The notes beneath the pieces are model-generated. The model saw only the letters and a program-made list of their open reading frames with translations, had not been told where the DNA came from and made no database searches. Both the position numbers and the translations under genes were made by a program. Below, in pieces: positions 1-12,977 of a stretch of 64,000 nucleotides of DNA. The DNA is from Globodera rostochiensis (Eukaryota > Nematoda > Chromadorea > Rhabditida > Heteroderidae): positions 60,410 through 124,409 of the forward strand of contig JAEVLN010000061.1 in the NCBI GenBank assembly GCA_018350325.1, read 5' to 3'. The stretch's first letter is position 1. Each line of letters opens with the position of its first letter.

Positions 1-621
1 GATTGCCGCAAATTTTTCCAGAACTAAATTGAGATTTTAGCAAATCTAACGTTTTATATTCAAAAATTTGAGTTGATAGATAAAACAGGAATAAATTATT
101 ATCGGTTAGTTAACTGTCGGCGAGTTGAACTGTTCCGCCCTGGCTACGGGCCTGAGTGGTAGCCTCCTTAATTTTCGTTTTTTATATTGGAATTGCAGGT
201 TCAACGTCTACAATAAGGTGGGAGGGCGATTGGCACAACGCAATTTACGTCCGCCAAAATTTTTTTTGCTTTTTTTTTCATTCAGAATCAAAAAGTCCCG
301 GCTCGCCAAACGCAGTTCGGTGTACGACGTTTGTGTCGAAAAAAAAACAGATTTGATTGCTTTATTGAATTTTTTTGGCAGGCGTAATTGCAAAAAAGGG
401 ATAGCCTTAGTCTTTAAATTTATGTAAAGGTGGACATAACACTCAGCAGCCATGACGTCCAAGGCATTTCCGAGCGAGACATTCAATTGGCAAATTTCAT
501 TGAGAATGCATTTAAAACGGCCTAATGGCATTGCCCAGATTCTAATTACGCTATGCATTTACTTTTAATGCTTCAATAAAAGGTACAAACAAACAAAAAA
601 ATTCACATAGAAAATCGATTG
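1..621. other. left-edge stretch without a confident gene
   Basis: AT-rich sequence with frequent T and A runs. A minus-strand open frame of 116 codons (208-558) is the longest, but it has no recognisable domain and its 3' half is low complexity, so I do not call it a gene. The VPS52 stop codon lies just to the right. Confidence 0.4.
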
Positions 622-3459
622 TCAGAAAATTGGCTTATATTTTTTGATAGTTTCGGCGATGTGCTGGTAGGAGACTAGCTCTTCGCTGTGACAGTTTTGG
701 AAAACGTCGTGTGAAAGAACTTTGTTCAAACGTTGATAGTAACTGATGAATTGAGTGAAGGCCATCTGGAAACGAATCCCGGGAATTAATGTGGGCGGAA
801 ACAACAAAAACCTGCAAGATGTTGGCACCGTTTTTGAGATTTGTGAAGGAATGCAAAATTTCATTGTTTATTGACTCAATGGAGCGGCGCCACTCGGCGC
901 TGAATGTCCGTATGATTTGGACGACTTTTCCTATAATTTGGCAATTCGTTGAAGCCGTTTGCGATTAACCGGTATAACGAGCGAGCAATTGCGAGTGGTT
1001 TTGCTCGACGAGCGGCTCGCATTCGTTGACGAATTGGATGAGAGGGGCAAAGTGCGGAGAAAGCACTTCCTCCACATATGTGCCCATTTTGGTCTGTTGC
1101 AACTCCCAAAAACTGCCCCTTTCTTTAGACTCGGCTAAAACCCTTTCCTGCAAACCAAGTTAAATTAGAGTACGAATTATTTGCAAAACAATTACATTTA
1201 GAACTGTGAGCACCACGTCATAATTGTTTATTTGGAAGACTAATCGCTCTTTTTTCGTTTTCAGTTGGGTGGCGAGACGGTTGAGCAGTCCTTCAATCTC
1301 GGCCTGCTGTCGCGAAAGAATTTCCTTCAAAAAGATGATTTGCGTTTATTTTTTGTGGGGTTTCCACTTGGAGGCGAGAGTCCGTCCCCTTGGAGGCCAA
1401 CTCGCTGCAGACCAACAGCGAGCAGGTCAGCTCAGCATATCGTCTGCAGACGTAGTGGGGACGTGAATCCACAGGCATTTTGCGCACGTCGATAGCCCGA
1501 ACACTGTCATTGTGAGCCGTCATCACCGCATCCAACCGACCCCACAAGAATCTGCCCAGTGTATCCCAATAACTAAAAACAGTTTATATTTTGGAATGGC
1601 ATGGCTAACGGAAAAAGGGCTAACAGAACGCAAACAATTCCAATTTGGGAGGACGCCCATACCCAGCGCTCACTCATCGATAGGCACAACGGCACGATCA
1701 ATCATCAGTTCGCGGAATTTAGCACAGAAGCAAATGCATAGAAAGAGCGAAATTGCATCGAAATTGACCGCGATTTTCTCTTCCAGCAGTTTCTTGTAAA
1801 AATATTAAATTCGGAAAACAAAAGTTTTAATGAAAGAAAGGGATAAAATGTAACCCAAAAATGTCTCAATTTTCAGGTTCGATTTACCAATATGAGATTA
1901 GTGGAACGTCCCATGACGGAAGTAAACAAATCGACCGCTGACTGATCGTTAACCATGAAGAAGTCGCAGATAAACAGAAACTCGTGGCTGCAATGGTCAA
2001 CCAAAGCGTACTGAACACTTCGGAAAAGACTTTCGAATTGAAACTAAAAAATCGAAAAACAAAAGCAAAACGTTATAAAATCGAAAGTTACGACCGTTTC
2101 ATTGTTCTCTTGTGCCACGTGGGGAACAATAAGCGGAGCCAACAAATCGTCGAGCAGCACATTTTGGCGATGTCCCAAAGAAAAAACGGTCGCTCGACTT
2201 CGTGTCTAGGAGAGAATTGGCGGGGTTTTTGGGTTATCCCTGTCCTTAACCAAATGAATGACCTGGTGGTGGTGTTTCCCGGACATAAAAAGGTTTGGAA
2301 GAGCGGAGATCGCGGGCTGTTTCACGACGTCCTCGGCTCCAAGCAAATCGGATTTTGTCGCTGAATCGGTCATCTTCAACATCCAATGAAAGTTAATGTA
2401 ACAAATCCGCCCAATTTTACTTGGAATTTGAAGAGTCGAGAAAGGTACGCCTTGAAATAGGAGAAGAACATTTTGCTCGTCGTGTCCACGTATTCGTCCT
2501 TGACTTCCCGTGCCACTTGCCGATCATTGGCGAGCAAAAATTCGTAAAAGAATCTGAAACCATCTCAAATAATTGCTAAATTCAATCCTTGCAATAGAAC
2601 ACTCACCGGTTTTTGAGGAGAGCATTTTGAGTGATTTGGTAATTGGTCAGCGGCTTACGGAAAAGCGAAATTTTGAGGAGAAGCCATTCTCTAATCTTTT
2701 CCATCGCTTTGTACTTTAAATTCTCCACCACGTCGTGCACATCTCCAACCGATTTTGCGTCTTTGAACTGTTGCGTTTTGATGAATTGCAATTTGTGTTG
2801 AAGTTCGTGCAATTGCTCCAAAAACTCCGAACCGTTTACTTCTTTCTCAATGATCGTTCTACAGGGAATTTCACATTTTGAAATGAACCAAAACTCACTT
2901 AATCATTGTGTGAGGAACAACCATATCGTCAACGAACTAAAAGGTTATGCTTTCCGTTTTGTTCGGCCTGGTGACCAACAGATTCCCGCTACGTTTTCGT
3001 TCATTTGTCTCCCTCACCTGGCTGAGCTCGGCGCGCACTCTCTGCCGGTTGTGTAGTTGATGATTGATTTCGACAGATTGTTGCTTCAAGTGTTGCATGT
3101 CGGTACTGATCGTGCCCAGCTCGTCAAGGAAGGTCACCAACATCCGCTCAATGCTCTGCAGAAATTTCCTCCCACTTCCAATTCCCTCCCCCCACCCACA
3201 CCTCCAACGCCCCGTCACATTCGTCAATTTCAGATGCCAAATCGGCAATTTTGTCTGCTTGGCCAATGCAATCCTCCACGGTCAGTTCCTCCGCCTTTCT
3301 CAGCTCCCCCTCAATTTCCGACAAATATTCCCGGATGTCCTGCTGATTCTCCAACTTTTGACGCAACATTCCATCCTCCAGATCCAAGTCCAATTTTGCT
3401 ACTAAATCATCGCCATCATTGGCCTTTGAGTTGGCAGTGGCGTTCATCCGCCCGTTCAC
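622..3459 (-). CDS. VPS52: VPS52, GARP/EARP tethering complex subunit
   Basis: Vps52 is a coiled-coil subunit of the GARP and EARP complexes, which tether endosome-derived vesicles at the trans-Golgi network and recycling endosomes. The multi-exon minus-strand gene starts at 3459. The first exon encodes an acidic helix with the family pattern of IADLASEIDECDGALE, and the next exon has LDELGTISTDMQHLKQQS. The middle holds a coiled-coil core (2600-2830, KAMEKIREWLLLKI). A block at 1290-1500 reads DSRPHYVCRRYAEL, close to the conserved DTRPHYITRRYAEF of animal Vps52. The C-terminus has SFTNLKNGANILQ (about 800-850) and ends in ETIKKYKPIF at 622. Order and content cover the whole family length, so the gene looks complete. 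Introns are short (about 40-100 bp). Exon borders around 1550-2450 are the least certain. The DNase II gene lies 422 bp upstream on the same strand. Confidence 0.88.
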
Positions 3460-3880
3460 TTACATAAAAAGCATTGTTTTAGTCGGAAAGTACTCCTTGA
3501 AATAATTGACTGGAATATACAAACATATACAACAAAAAAATTTCTGGACAAATGCTTTATATATTTTTACAATAAATGTTTAAGCAAAACATAATGAGAA
3601 AAGCATTAATTAACGATTATAAACCCAATATTATGCCCCAATTTTAAAGTGTGCGGTAAAACGAAATGGGAAGAAATTATAAACTTCGAATGGAATTTGA
3701 CTAACTGTGAGGTCTATAAAAGTAAAAATGCCACGGAAAGTGTCAAAACGATTTGATTAGCAATGGCTCTCTTCTTTGCAGCACTCGGCCTTGTCGACGG
3801 CCGATTTGTAAAGCGAAGCAATTTTGGCATTTGAAAGGCAAACGGTGCCGCCTGAGGGGGAAAGGTGGGGGGGGGCAATT
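3460..3880. other. spacer between VPS52 and DNase II
   Basis: AT-rich spacer of about 420 bp between two minus-strand genes, holding the 3' flank of DNase II and the 5' flank of VPS52. An AATAAA lies at about 3571 on the plus strand only. A G run sits at 3865-3876. I see no gene. Confidence 0.5.
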
Positions 3881-5193
3881 TTAAAAATATTTGTCCTTTA
3901 AAAGTAAACAAAAGTTGCCTCCTCGGCGCGCCTGCGACAGTTGCCGATTGATGTCCCCAATGCAAGTCCATTGTCCGCTCTCGCTGACCGCCCATTTCGA
4001 GTGGTCCTCCGTGCTTTTGAATGCGAATTTTGACAGTTTCACCGAGAGAACGTTGTGAATCTGAATAAATTAAGTCGTAAACCCCTCCATCCGAACTCCC
4101 CACTTTATATGGAGAGGAGCAGTTCGACGGAAGGTCTCCTCTGCCCACCAGCCAAGTTTCGACATAAAGGGACGTCTTGAGCTGAGGGGCCACCAAATCA
4201 CTGTACAAATCTGATCAGAAAAGCATGAAACCCCTTGCAATTTGCTTTGCACCTTTTCCGTATCGTTTGTGCTTGAAAAAAGTGGTAAATTGTTGTCCCT
4301 CGAGAGAATGGACTTCGATGACGGAGAATGAAGGCCTCTTTTTGTAGGGAAATGTCGTTCGGTTGACGGCTTTGGCCAAATCCGGGAAGAGACTGGCAAA
4401 TGAATTCGGCAATTGGAAGTCATAAATATTGGGCTGGGCCACAAATAGCTGTCGACCTGAAATCATCGGACTGTCAAGCAATTTGCTTTAGTGGCAAAGG
4501 GTCCAAAACCGACCGATTTCCCGAAGGGACGCGCTGGACAAAGTAATGCACAGCAGCGATTGTCCATTTCTCTTCCCGCTCCGTGGGTAAACGTAAAACG
4601 TTTCTTTGCTGGACGGAAACTTTGGCACGGAGTGAACCAACCAAAAGCCGGAAATGTCGTCGAACACGAGGACCCCCTTAATTAAGTATTCAAATTAATC
4701 GCAAAAGATAAGCCAATCAGTCGGTCATCACCTTCATATGTGCGCGGTTTGAGTCCGTTTTGCCACTGTTTGGGTTCTCGTCATTGAACAGAGCAAAGAA
4801 ATCGCCCTGAAAAAAGCCCACTTTTTGATAATAATTTAATAAAACATTCGATCGATCGCCCACCTTTTTGCTTTTGGCTGTGAAGAGTTGGGAAACAGTG
4901 AGTCCAATCGCGGAGCGTTTGTCCTCAACACTTTTATCAGAAAGGCGCCAGGAAGCGCTGTTCGCGTCCGAATAAACAAATGCCGTGCCATCGCCCTCCG
5001 ACCCCAAATCGGGCAATTTGTATGAAACAAACCTTGCGCAAATAGTCAAAAAGACTTAAAGATATAACGAAAGAACATACCAGTCCACATCCTTTCCCGA
5101 CAGCGATTTGCACGAATAACCGGAGAGATTGTGCGGAAAAAAGAACACCAGAACCAAGAAAGAGGAAGCGAGGCCGCCAGAAATGGCAGTCAT
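3881..5193 (-). CDS. deoxyribonuclease II (acid DNase, NUC-1-like)
   Basis: DNase II is a secreted or lysosomal endonuclease that cuts double-stranded DNA at acid pH without metal ions; nematode NUC-1 clears DNA of dying cells and food. The start at 5193 gives a hydrophobic signal peptide ([19 protein letters not shown]). An intron splits the typical N-terminal motif [13 protein letters not shown]. Then come an SDANSASW segment, the [17 protein letters not shown] block (about 4560-4690), [11 protein letters not shown] (about 4420), and the catalytic histidine region TEDHSKWAV followed by [18 protein letters not shown] (about 3940-4030). Both the HSK-type active site and the CIGDINR signature are present, so the enzyme looks functional. 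The stop is at 3881-3883. At least four short introns are needed. Nematodes usually have several paralogues, and I cannot say which one this is. Confidence 0.9.
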
Positions 5194-6377
5194 GGAACAC
5201 TGGAAATCTTTCGATTTTTAATTAACAGGAAATGTTATGGTGTCCAATTCATACAATTGTTTAGATTCATTGACGCAGACCAAAAGTTAGCATTTATCCA
5301 ATGTATGCACAGCAATCCAAAGTTCTTAAATGTGACATATCAAATCAGCCAGCGTTAAATTTTTACAATGCATTCAAATTAACCGTTGGATACGAAATAT
5401 ATATGTAATTGCCGATTTTACTTTCATTGGTTTGTTAGTTCTGCTTAATATCATGAAATTGTAATTACAGAGTATAAGTATAAAAGCAATAATAAGAGAG
5501 TGCAGAAGTTCGTTCTATTTACTTCAAAAATAAACGCACTTCTTAAAAGTTCCCAAGTCATCGATCAAGTCAGAAAAATACAAATAGCATTATTAATGAA
5601 TGTACGGGAGCAGTGAAGCCCTTCGAAGGTACATTTTGGGGATAATGTGATATGAGACGGTGCTCCATTTAGAATCATTGGTTGTCAGCTCGAATGGATA
5701 ATTTTAAACAAAAGGGACACAAAATGGCAAACGGAAAGAAGGATCCATTTTTGGATTAGCAAATAAACAAAGTTGTTGTATTGGCCGTTGAGTCACGTCA
5801 GCAATTGCGTCCACAACCGGTGAGATTCGCTTATCCCTCGGACGTTGTGGCCATTTTGTCACTGCATTTGACAGCGGATTCCATCGGCGCTAATAAACTC
5901 GCAGTGGAAGCCAAAAAATCGAGACCAGACGTTTCGACGACTAAAGCCTTCTCATTATTGGGGGGGGGGGAGAGAAGGGGAGGGGAGCAAGCACCAAAAA
6001 CCCGTTTATTAAGCAATTTTCAAAAAAAAAAAGCAATTTTTTTTTTTTGAGAATTCTGCTTCACTTCTGCGGGGAGGGGAGGGGGGGGGGGGGTCGGCGA
6101 TGCCAATAAACTCCGCCGAGAAAATTTTGAATGTTGACTCAATTTGTTAAAATTACGAATTGCAAATAAAAAGGTCGCCCTATGATTTTTTATTCTCAAT
6201 TTTCTTTACTACTCTTCCCCCTCCCCCCCCCCCTCGCCCTCCCTAAATACGTGCTACCCGCCTACTCATGTAGCTTTGAATTTATATGATAAATTTAGTT
6301 ATTAATTAACAAGTAATCGTTCTAAAAGAGACCTTCAGCCTTCGGAATTGATCTGTCCGTAGTGACTTGGTTGGTGC
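5194..6377. other. spacer with G and C homopolymer runs
   Basis: Non-coding spacer between two minus-strand genes. It holds several homopolymer runs: G at 5961-5970, A then T at 6020-6048, G at 6080-6091 and C at 6222-6232. The 89-codon plus-strand frame here reads through the G run and has no recognisable content. Confidence 0.5.
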
Positions 6378-8878
6378 TCAGTATTTCAAATGCAGAAGTT
6401 TTTGTTCTGTGAAATTCAAAATGGATTCGTTTTTGGTAAAAAAAACATACAAATGAGAAAGCCGTGCCGATTTGCATATTCCATTACTTAGTCCATTTTC
6501 CATGCGATCAGTGATTGGACCATCAGATTTGGTAATGATCAGAGGGGATATTGAATCGGTAACATCGTTCTCAGCTAGCACAGACGGAAAAGTCTTTTCA
6601 TAAGCATGGTCCGCTTCGACGATCGCATTAGACGCCGTCAAGTTCTGTTGAGAAGACGATTGGACGACGAAGCGGGCAGTGGCCACTTGCAACGGCGAGG
6701 TGATCAAGTTTCTTGAACAAGGAGAATTCTTTTTGTTATGTTAAACCCAACCCATTCTTTCTGCAATTTCCGTGATTATTTGAACGGTTTGAATTAGTAG
6801 ACCTTTCGGTAGAAATGCCTCTTTGAGATTCGTTTGTTACATCGTTCGGTTTATCGCTGCTCCGTTCTTCAGATGGTTTAAGTCGTTTTGAAACACCTTT
6901 AAAATACAAAAAGAGATTAACATTTTCTCCAAAATAACTTACCATAATGTAAGTCTGTAGCGAAATCACAAGGTTTTTTGGTAATTTGAATTGGAGTTTG
7001 CCCGTAATATTTCGGGTTTGGGCGGAAATAAGAGAAATATTTATGTGTCTTTTGAAGATCATTAGCACAATCAATTGAATTTGTATTTCGCTTTGGCCTT
7101 AAAAGCCTAAAATGGACATTACTCAGCTTTGGAAGATAAAGTTCGATTTCAAATTTCGTAAATTTTAAAGAGGAAAAAATACTTTAGCAGAATTTTATAG
7201 CCGGAGTCTGAACCATTTATTTACTTTTTATCAGTCGCTCGTATTGTTTTCGACGGAGAATCCCTGCCAAACGGTCGAAGCCTTGCACACACGGCTGTTG
7301 TGTCCTCACTTTCCCGCCTGTCTTTTCTGTCTTTGTGGAACCGTTTGTGTTTAACTGCTAAAAAATTCCAATTTTATTCGAAAATTAAGACCACAAACAA
7401 AGATTGTCATGGTTAGAGACAACAGTTCCAGTAACTCCGTGTTCGTCAATGGGTGGACAGTTTGCTCCATTTTGTAATTCAACGGACAGATGATGGCATT
7501 GTTGTTGCTGGGGAAGTGGATTTGATGCTGAAAGTGAGATGCACTTGGACGATTGCGGAAGAAATTGCTGGAAATTTTAAGTGTTAAGCTAAATAAATAT
7601 GAATCGTAAAGGATATTCATTCATTATGTTTATGAATTACCCGCGAAAGTGTCAATTCCGCCAGATTATCCATCACGTTGGTTGAAGTGCTCGGCCTTTG
7701 GTCGTAAAATGGTGGTCTTTTCACATTGTGATGGGTGATCGTCGGACACTTTGCGAACAATTCACTTTTTTGGAGTTCTTTCTTTTGCTCTTCTTTGGCC
7801 GTTTGTTGCGGAATTGTATCATTCGTCTGCTTTCTCTTCCGCGGCCTTCCAACACTATTTTTCCTCGGTTTTTGTTGTTGTGCCGTGGACTGCGAATTTT
7901 CTTCTTTTTCTATCGCAATACGCTCCCCGAAGTTTGACTCAGTGCCGTTAAGAAATTTTCGCAATCGTTCGGGGACTTAAAAATCAGATGTAAGATCGAA
8001 GATACGGCTCAGTACTAGTAATAGCGATTCAAAATCCTCGTAACTAGCCATTTAAATGTTTTTGTTGATGCAAAACCTTGACTTTTTGGGGTTAAACCGT
8101 AGCCGAATTTAATTTTTATGACATTCTGTTAAAGTGTTTAACGGTCTTTTCCCCCCCCCCCCATTGACCGACTCACCGTACGGCTGTTTCGGCAGTTGCA
8201 TTAGCAGAGAAAGCGCCTCATTTGCATGCGGCAAGGAGCGGTTGTGTTTGTGCAATTCGCAAAGATTTTGTCCAACGTGAGAGACAAGTTTTGAATTCTG
8301 ATTCGCGCTCATTTTCTTGATTTTCGCCAGTTCAATCCCAGTCAAATCGTAACCATATGAGAACCATCTCGCATCGTTGTCGTATGAGGGGTTTAGCCTT
8401 TTTTTCGTTTTTATATGAGTTTCACAAAAAACTTACTGCTGAGCGATTCTGCAAACGTATGGATTGTTAGCAGCCATACGAATTTTGGTGTTAAATTCGT
8501 CATCATCAATGCTAAAAAACGATTTGTTTGGGATTAGCCAGATTTATTAACAATAGCGCTGTTTTGAGATGGTCCAAAAGTAATTCCGTGTATTGAGTCA
8601 GCGGCCCATGAGCACGGAATGCGAAGACAACATTCTCAAATGCCTGCTTCTCTTAAACGGTGAGATTTATGTTCATAAAATTTCGGGTTTTTTTAATTAA
8701 AGAAAAAACATCGCTTCACTTCAATCATTAGCATAAATCAAGATTATCAACATTTTAAGTTTTCATCGTAAAAATGCAACAAACCTAAAGCCCGCAATAA
8801 AAAGTGACAATCTTCCGTCGAATTTAAGTAAGAATCAATGGCGGATGTCGAGTTCACACTGGAGGTTGAAGGTTGCAT
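6378..8878 (-). CDS. ENT-domain (EMSY-like) AT-hook protein
   Basis: The ENT domain is named after the N-terminus of EMSY, a chromatin-associated protein linked to BRCA2 and histone deacetylase complexes. The start at 8878 begins MQPSTSSVNSTS. After two short introns the reading is LLRALEKQAFENVVFAFRAH, then GPLTQYTELLLDHLKT, SIDDDEFNTKIRMAA and NNPYVCRIAQ. This matches the ENT pattern of a leucine-rich helix, an AFRA(Q/H)G turn and a closing RxAxxxxxxxRIxQ helix. Later exons carry helical ELAKIKKMSANQ (about 8310) and an AT-hook-like basic motif VGRPRKRKQ (about 7850). The C-terminal third (6378-7080) is Ser/Asn-rich with no known fold. Exon choice downstream of 7600 and the stop at 6378 are inferred from splice phase only. 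Function in this organism is inferred from the domain. Confidence 0.7.
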
Positions 8879-10477
8879 TTAAACAGCAGGCTGAATGGCA
8901 GTAAATTGCATCGAACTTTTAACAATTCCAACAACGTACATGTGCGCAGCTTCTCCCAATTCCGCTTTTTGGTCAATTTACGTTATTTTGTACCCATCTT
9001 AGTTCTGATGAATTATTAGAAATAAAATTAATAAAGGATTAATGGTTTACGCGCCTTGTTCACTTTGTGTCAACTCCATTGTGCAGGAAAAAGCCTGTGC
9101 TAACTCGTCCGCTGCTCTCTTTCTCTAACCGTTCTCTTCTTTGGTTATCTCTCTACCTAACCCAACAAAACAAATGCGTCACGCACTTCAATGCGATTAA
9201 AGCCAGGTACATGCGAAGACCTTTTCAAATTTTTACCATCCCTAGAAACCGATAAAATTCATCCATTAATAAAGCCGCCCTTAATCAGAGGTCGTGTCCT
9301 TTTTTTAAAGATTTGTACTGTTTTTGAGAGTCGACATCTTAAAAAAATAAAAAGTACTTTTAAAGATTTGTACTTTATTTGAGCTACCTGTCCTTTTTTG
9401 TACTTTATTTGAGATTCTGGAGCTTTTTGAAGTTAAAATTTTGATAATCTTAGACAGATGGCCAAATTTGTTAATTTTCAAGCATTTTTCGCATTCTTTA
9501 TTGAATTTTCGCTTAAAAAATGTCCAAAACGTATTGTCGCACAAATCTCTATCTTTAGGGGCGCTTTACCAAAATAACAGGGAATTGGCACCGGGTAATT
9601 GGACACGGCCAATCGGGTAACAAAAAAGTTGATACAGACGGTGCCCGAGTTGTCCGTAAACCGGTAGTATACTGTATAATGTAAGACGAAATGGAAACCA
9701 TACGATCTCAGTCCCCGGCCATTCTCGATGTGCTTTTAAGCATCCAGTCCTTTCCCTTTACTGGGGGAGCCTCCAGCAGTCATATCCCTGTTCTAATTGA
9801 TGTTTATTCTAAAATGAGGTGAAATCGTTCACTGTCGAATCCAATCGCTGTCGATTTTCCCTGGCACCGCGTTTACTTGGGGCCGAAACGTGGGGACGAA
9901 CGTCCCTGGGGCCGAAACGACCCGCGCCCATTTGAACCTGGGTCGTTAATTGAAAATGTAAATTGTGACGTTTCGCCTAAAGCTTAAAAGCGGACAAATA
10001 ACGGTCAAAAACACTAACGATTAATTTCTAATCGTCAAAATACGTTCTAAATCACTAATGGCTTAGAAGCAGACAAAATCGAACATTGTCTGATGTGCTG
10101 TGAACAGTTCACTGACTATTCTTAAACTTAGGAAGTTTGTACAACATACCTGTTTAATTCATTCAAAGATGAAAAAAATCGGGAATTCCGTTATTAGGGA
10201 TTTTCATAGTAAATTTGTCCGCTTTGAGCTGTTTGATTTTGACCGCATTTACATAAAGTGTTTTTGACCGGTTTTGGCTTATTATGGATTTTGTCCTGCC
10301 ACGGAGTTGACCCACTGTCTTAGTGCTGTGTCATTGTCATGTCAGTCACAAATTTTGAGTTTTCAACCTTGCGCTTTTATGACAGGGTTGACCATTTAGT
10401 CCGCAAAAATTTGGTTGCATTTTCTTTGTATATAATATCTTTTTAGAATTTGACAACCGATAAACGAACTTGCAACT
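8879..10477. other. intergenic region with short repeats
   Basis: A divergent spacer between the ENT-domain gene and RPL19. It contains a small tandem patch at 9308-9415 built from copies of AAGATTTGTACT and TTGTACTTTATTTGAG, and GGGGCCGAAACG words at 9879 and 9917, the same word as at 41982-42020. RPL19 promoter elements should lie in the last few hundred bases, but I see no clear TATA box. No protein gene is supported. Confidence 0.5.
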
Positions 10478-11422
10478 ATGAGGTGATTTAAAAAATAATT
10501 AATTGCTTTTTAACTTTTCAATTACAGCAATCTTCGTTTGCAAAAACGCTTGGCATCCTCAGTGTTAAAATGTGGTAAAGGGAAGATTTGGTTGGATCCA
10601 AACGAAGTCAACGAGATATCTAATGCCAATTCTCGCCAAAACATTCGACGTCTTGTCAAAGATGGGTTGATTATCCGCAAGCCAGGAAAGGTTCACTCGC
10701 GTTACCGCGCTCGTGAACGCTTGGAGGCGCGCAGAAAGGTAAAGAACAGAAGTTCTTTTATCCTACCAGAAAAGCCAATTACATTTCATTGTTTATTTAG
10801 GGCCGTCATATGGGCTTCGGTAAGCGTCATGGTACCCGCAATGCGCGCATGCCGGAGAAAGTACTTTGGATGCGTCGGATGCGCGTGCTTCGTCATTTGT
10901 TAAAGCGCTATCGTGACGCCAAAAAGATTGACAAGCATCTTTACCACGAGCTCTACCTTAAAGCGAAGGGAAATGCGTTCAAGAACAAGCGAAATCTAAT
11001 GGAGTACATCTTCAAGAAGAAAACTGAGAACCAACGTTCCAAACAACTCGCGTATATTTTATGCGTATTTGGCTGTTGCTAAATCGTCTAACTTTCAGAG
11101 AGCAGGCCGAGGCACGTCGCAACAAGAACAAAGAAACTCGCAAGCGTCGCGAGGAACGTTTGATTCAAAAGCGCAAAGAGCTTCTACACAAAATTTCGGA
11201 AAGTGAGAAAGAGAAGACGCCTCAACCCGTCGCCGCACGACCGGTCGAGAAGGAACAGCCAAAGCCGCAGCCCATCGCCGCACGACCGGTCGACACGGAA
11301 CAGCCAAAGCCTAAGGAAGAGACTGCGGGCAAAAGGGTAACGACGGACCTTTCTTTTGTATAATGAAAACATCCATATTAAAGCAGACTGTGGGATCAAA
11401 GAAGAAGAAAGGCGGCAAGTGA
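10478..11422 (+). CDS. RPL19: 60S ribosomal protein L19 (eL19)
   Basis: eL19 is a structural protein of the large ribosomal subunit that reaches the intersubunit face. The gene has five exons: 10478-10482 (ATGAG), 10528-10738, 10801-11051, 11099-11336 and about 11387-11422. The joined start reads [20 protein letters not shown]. It then matches the family throughout: [46 protein letters not shown] and [19 protein letters not shown]. The basic C-terminal helix ([16 protein letters not shown]) is followed by a short imperfect repeat, [14 protein letters not shown] and [14 protein letters not shown], before the GGK end. That Pro/Ala repeat resembles extended eL19 tails of some invertebrates. The tiny first exon ending directly after the start codon is typical of ribosomal protein genes. 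It is convergent with B9D1, with 213 bp between the stops. Confidence 0.97.
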
Positions 11423-11635
11423 GTGACTCGGACGATGACCTATCGAACGGATCAATTGTTTATTGCACACCACATATTTGTTGAAGAAAATTTTGTTATA
11501 CAATGAAAGAAATGCGTGAATTTAAATTTAGTCGTTCTAACAAATGTATTTTTAATTATTCATGTTTTATTTGCACATGGCTTTGTGGTTGTAACGTGTG
11601 TAGCTGCTGCTCATCGTGTTCCTGAAAATGTTCCC

Positions 11636-12693
11636 TTAAAATTGGTTTTTATTGATTCTAAAAACTTGGACAGTCTCCGTAGTCTCCTCTTTGGTCATGG
11701 TCGGCTTACTGTTTTTACCGCTGACGATGTTTTCGATAGGAGGCCATCCCAGTGGGAATTCGGAGATTTTGCTAACCATTTTGTGGCTTAATTCGTATCC
11801 GAATTTTTTGGAGTCTCTGAGTGTTGCGGTCAGTGAAAGATACACAAAGCCATGGGTTGTGACTCGAGTGACTTAACTTTGATGATTTTAGTCCGAGCAA
11901 TTCATTCACCATCTCTTCCCTCAGCCATTGCAACAATTTTTGGGTCGACGAATTCAGTTCTACGACCAGTGAACAAACTGAGCAATCGCTGTACTGCTGT
12001 TGACGTTTGCGGTAGGAAAATTGGACACTTTCGTTTTGTGCTAAAGGGATAGGCATTTTTGTTAGTAATCATTTAGTTCTTCGAAGGGTGCTCAAAGATA
12101 TAATTGAAATTTATTTGCCCCATTGAAACGTAAAGCCTTGTGGCTAAAAGGGCCAGTCGATTAGTGTCTCACCTTCCGGGAACGGTGGGTAAATGAGTAG
12201 CGGAATAGCCACGCACGACGTCGTTCCCGAATAAATCACATCCATAAAAGCTGAGCACAATTTGGGGCCCTTCAAATGTTTGTTTTGTTGGGAAAGGCAT
12301 TAAAAGTTACACAATTGAACGGGTTTGTAGAAGAGAAGGTGCTTTCGATGGGAGTGCTCAGCGTTATGCGATTTCCTTTTGCCCGCTTATATCCAGTGGG
12401 AGTTATTCCTGTTCAAGCAACGAAAAATACCGCGTTGCTTAAGCCGTTCACTGTGTCTTTGCTTCCCTTACCTTCTTTGGGCCCGCCCACCTGTCTCCAG
12501 TCGGCCCCATAAACAAAAAAATATTTGCAGTAGACATTTGAGAGACCAATGAACTAAGAAAGTTTTGTTTTCATAGAATATTTAAGCAAAAAAAACATTG
12601 GCGAACCTCGACTGTTTCTATTTGACCTGTCACCATCAGTAAGAAGCAGTTTTCCTTACGCTTTTGAGCCAATTGTTCCATTGATCCGGACAT
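11636..12693 (-). CDS. B9D1: B9 domain protein 1 (transition-zone, MKSR-1-like)
   Basis: B9D1 is a B9 (C2-like) domain protein of the MKS complex at the ciliary transition zone, where it acts as part of the membrane diffusion gate. The start at 12693 gives [20 protein letters not shown], then VTGQIETVE. Across short introns the reading is [71 protein letters not shown] and [18 protein letters not shown]. Each block matches animal B9D1 in order, including the conserved [26 protein letters not shown]. The C-terminal tail to the stop at 11636 is divergent. Splice joins were chosen by phase and similarity: about 12170 to 12035 for the exon ending at VPG, and about 11910 to 11874 before VTRV. In nematodes ciliary genes act in sensory neurons under the RFX factor DAF-19. 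A matching X-box lies upstream. Confidence 0.93.
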
Positions 12694-12977
12694 TGTAAAT
12701 TATGGAAGTCACTATAGTTGTGATTGAATAATAATTAGATTTTACAGTGGCAGAGTTTTTTGGGGAGAGCGGGTAAGCGGAGTACCTATTAAACCAGGGA
12801 TGTGCTCTGTACTGTTCCGATTTATCAGAAATTCTTGGCTGTTTGGGCACCAAAATTCTGTTTCCTGTTATCTGGGTTTTTAGAGAAGTAAAAAAATCAG
12901 AAATTATAATAGTAAATTTTTTGTTGTGATCATTGGAAGTGACCATCACAGGGAATGACCCGAGATGCGACAGACGA

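Noticed and set aside
3714..4208. 164-codon minus-strand frame
   Set aside because: It is an alternative frame across DNase II exons; the DNase II motifs are in another frame.
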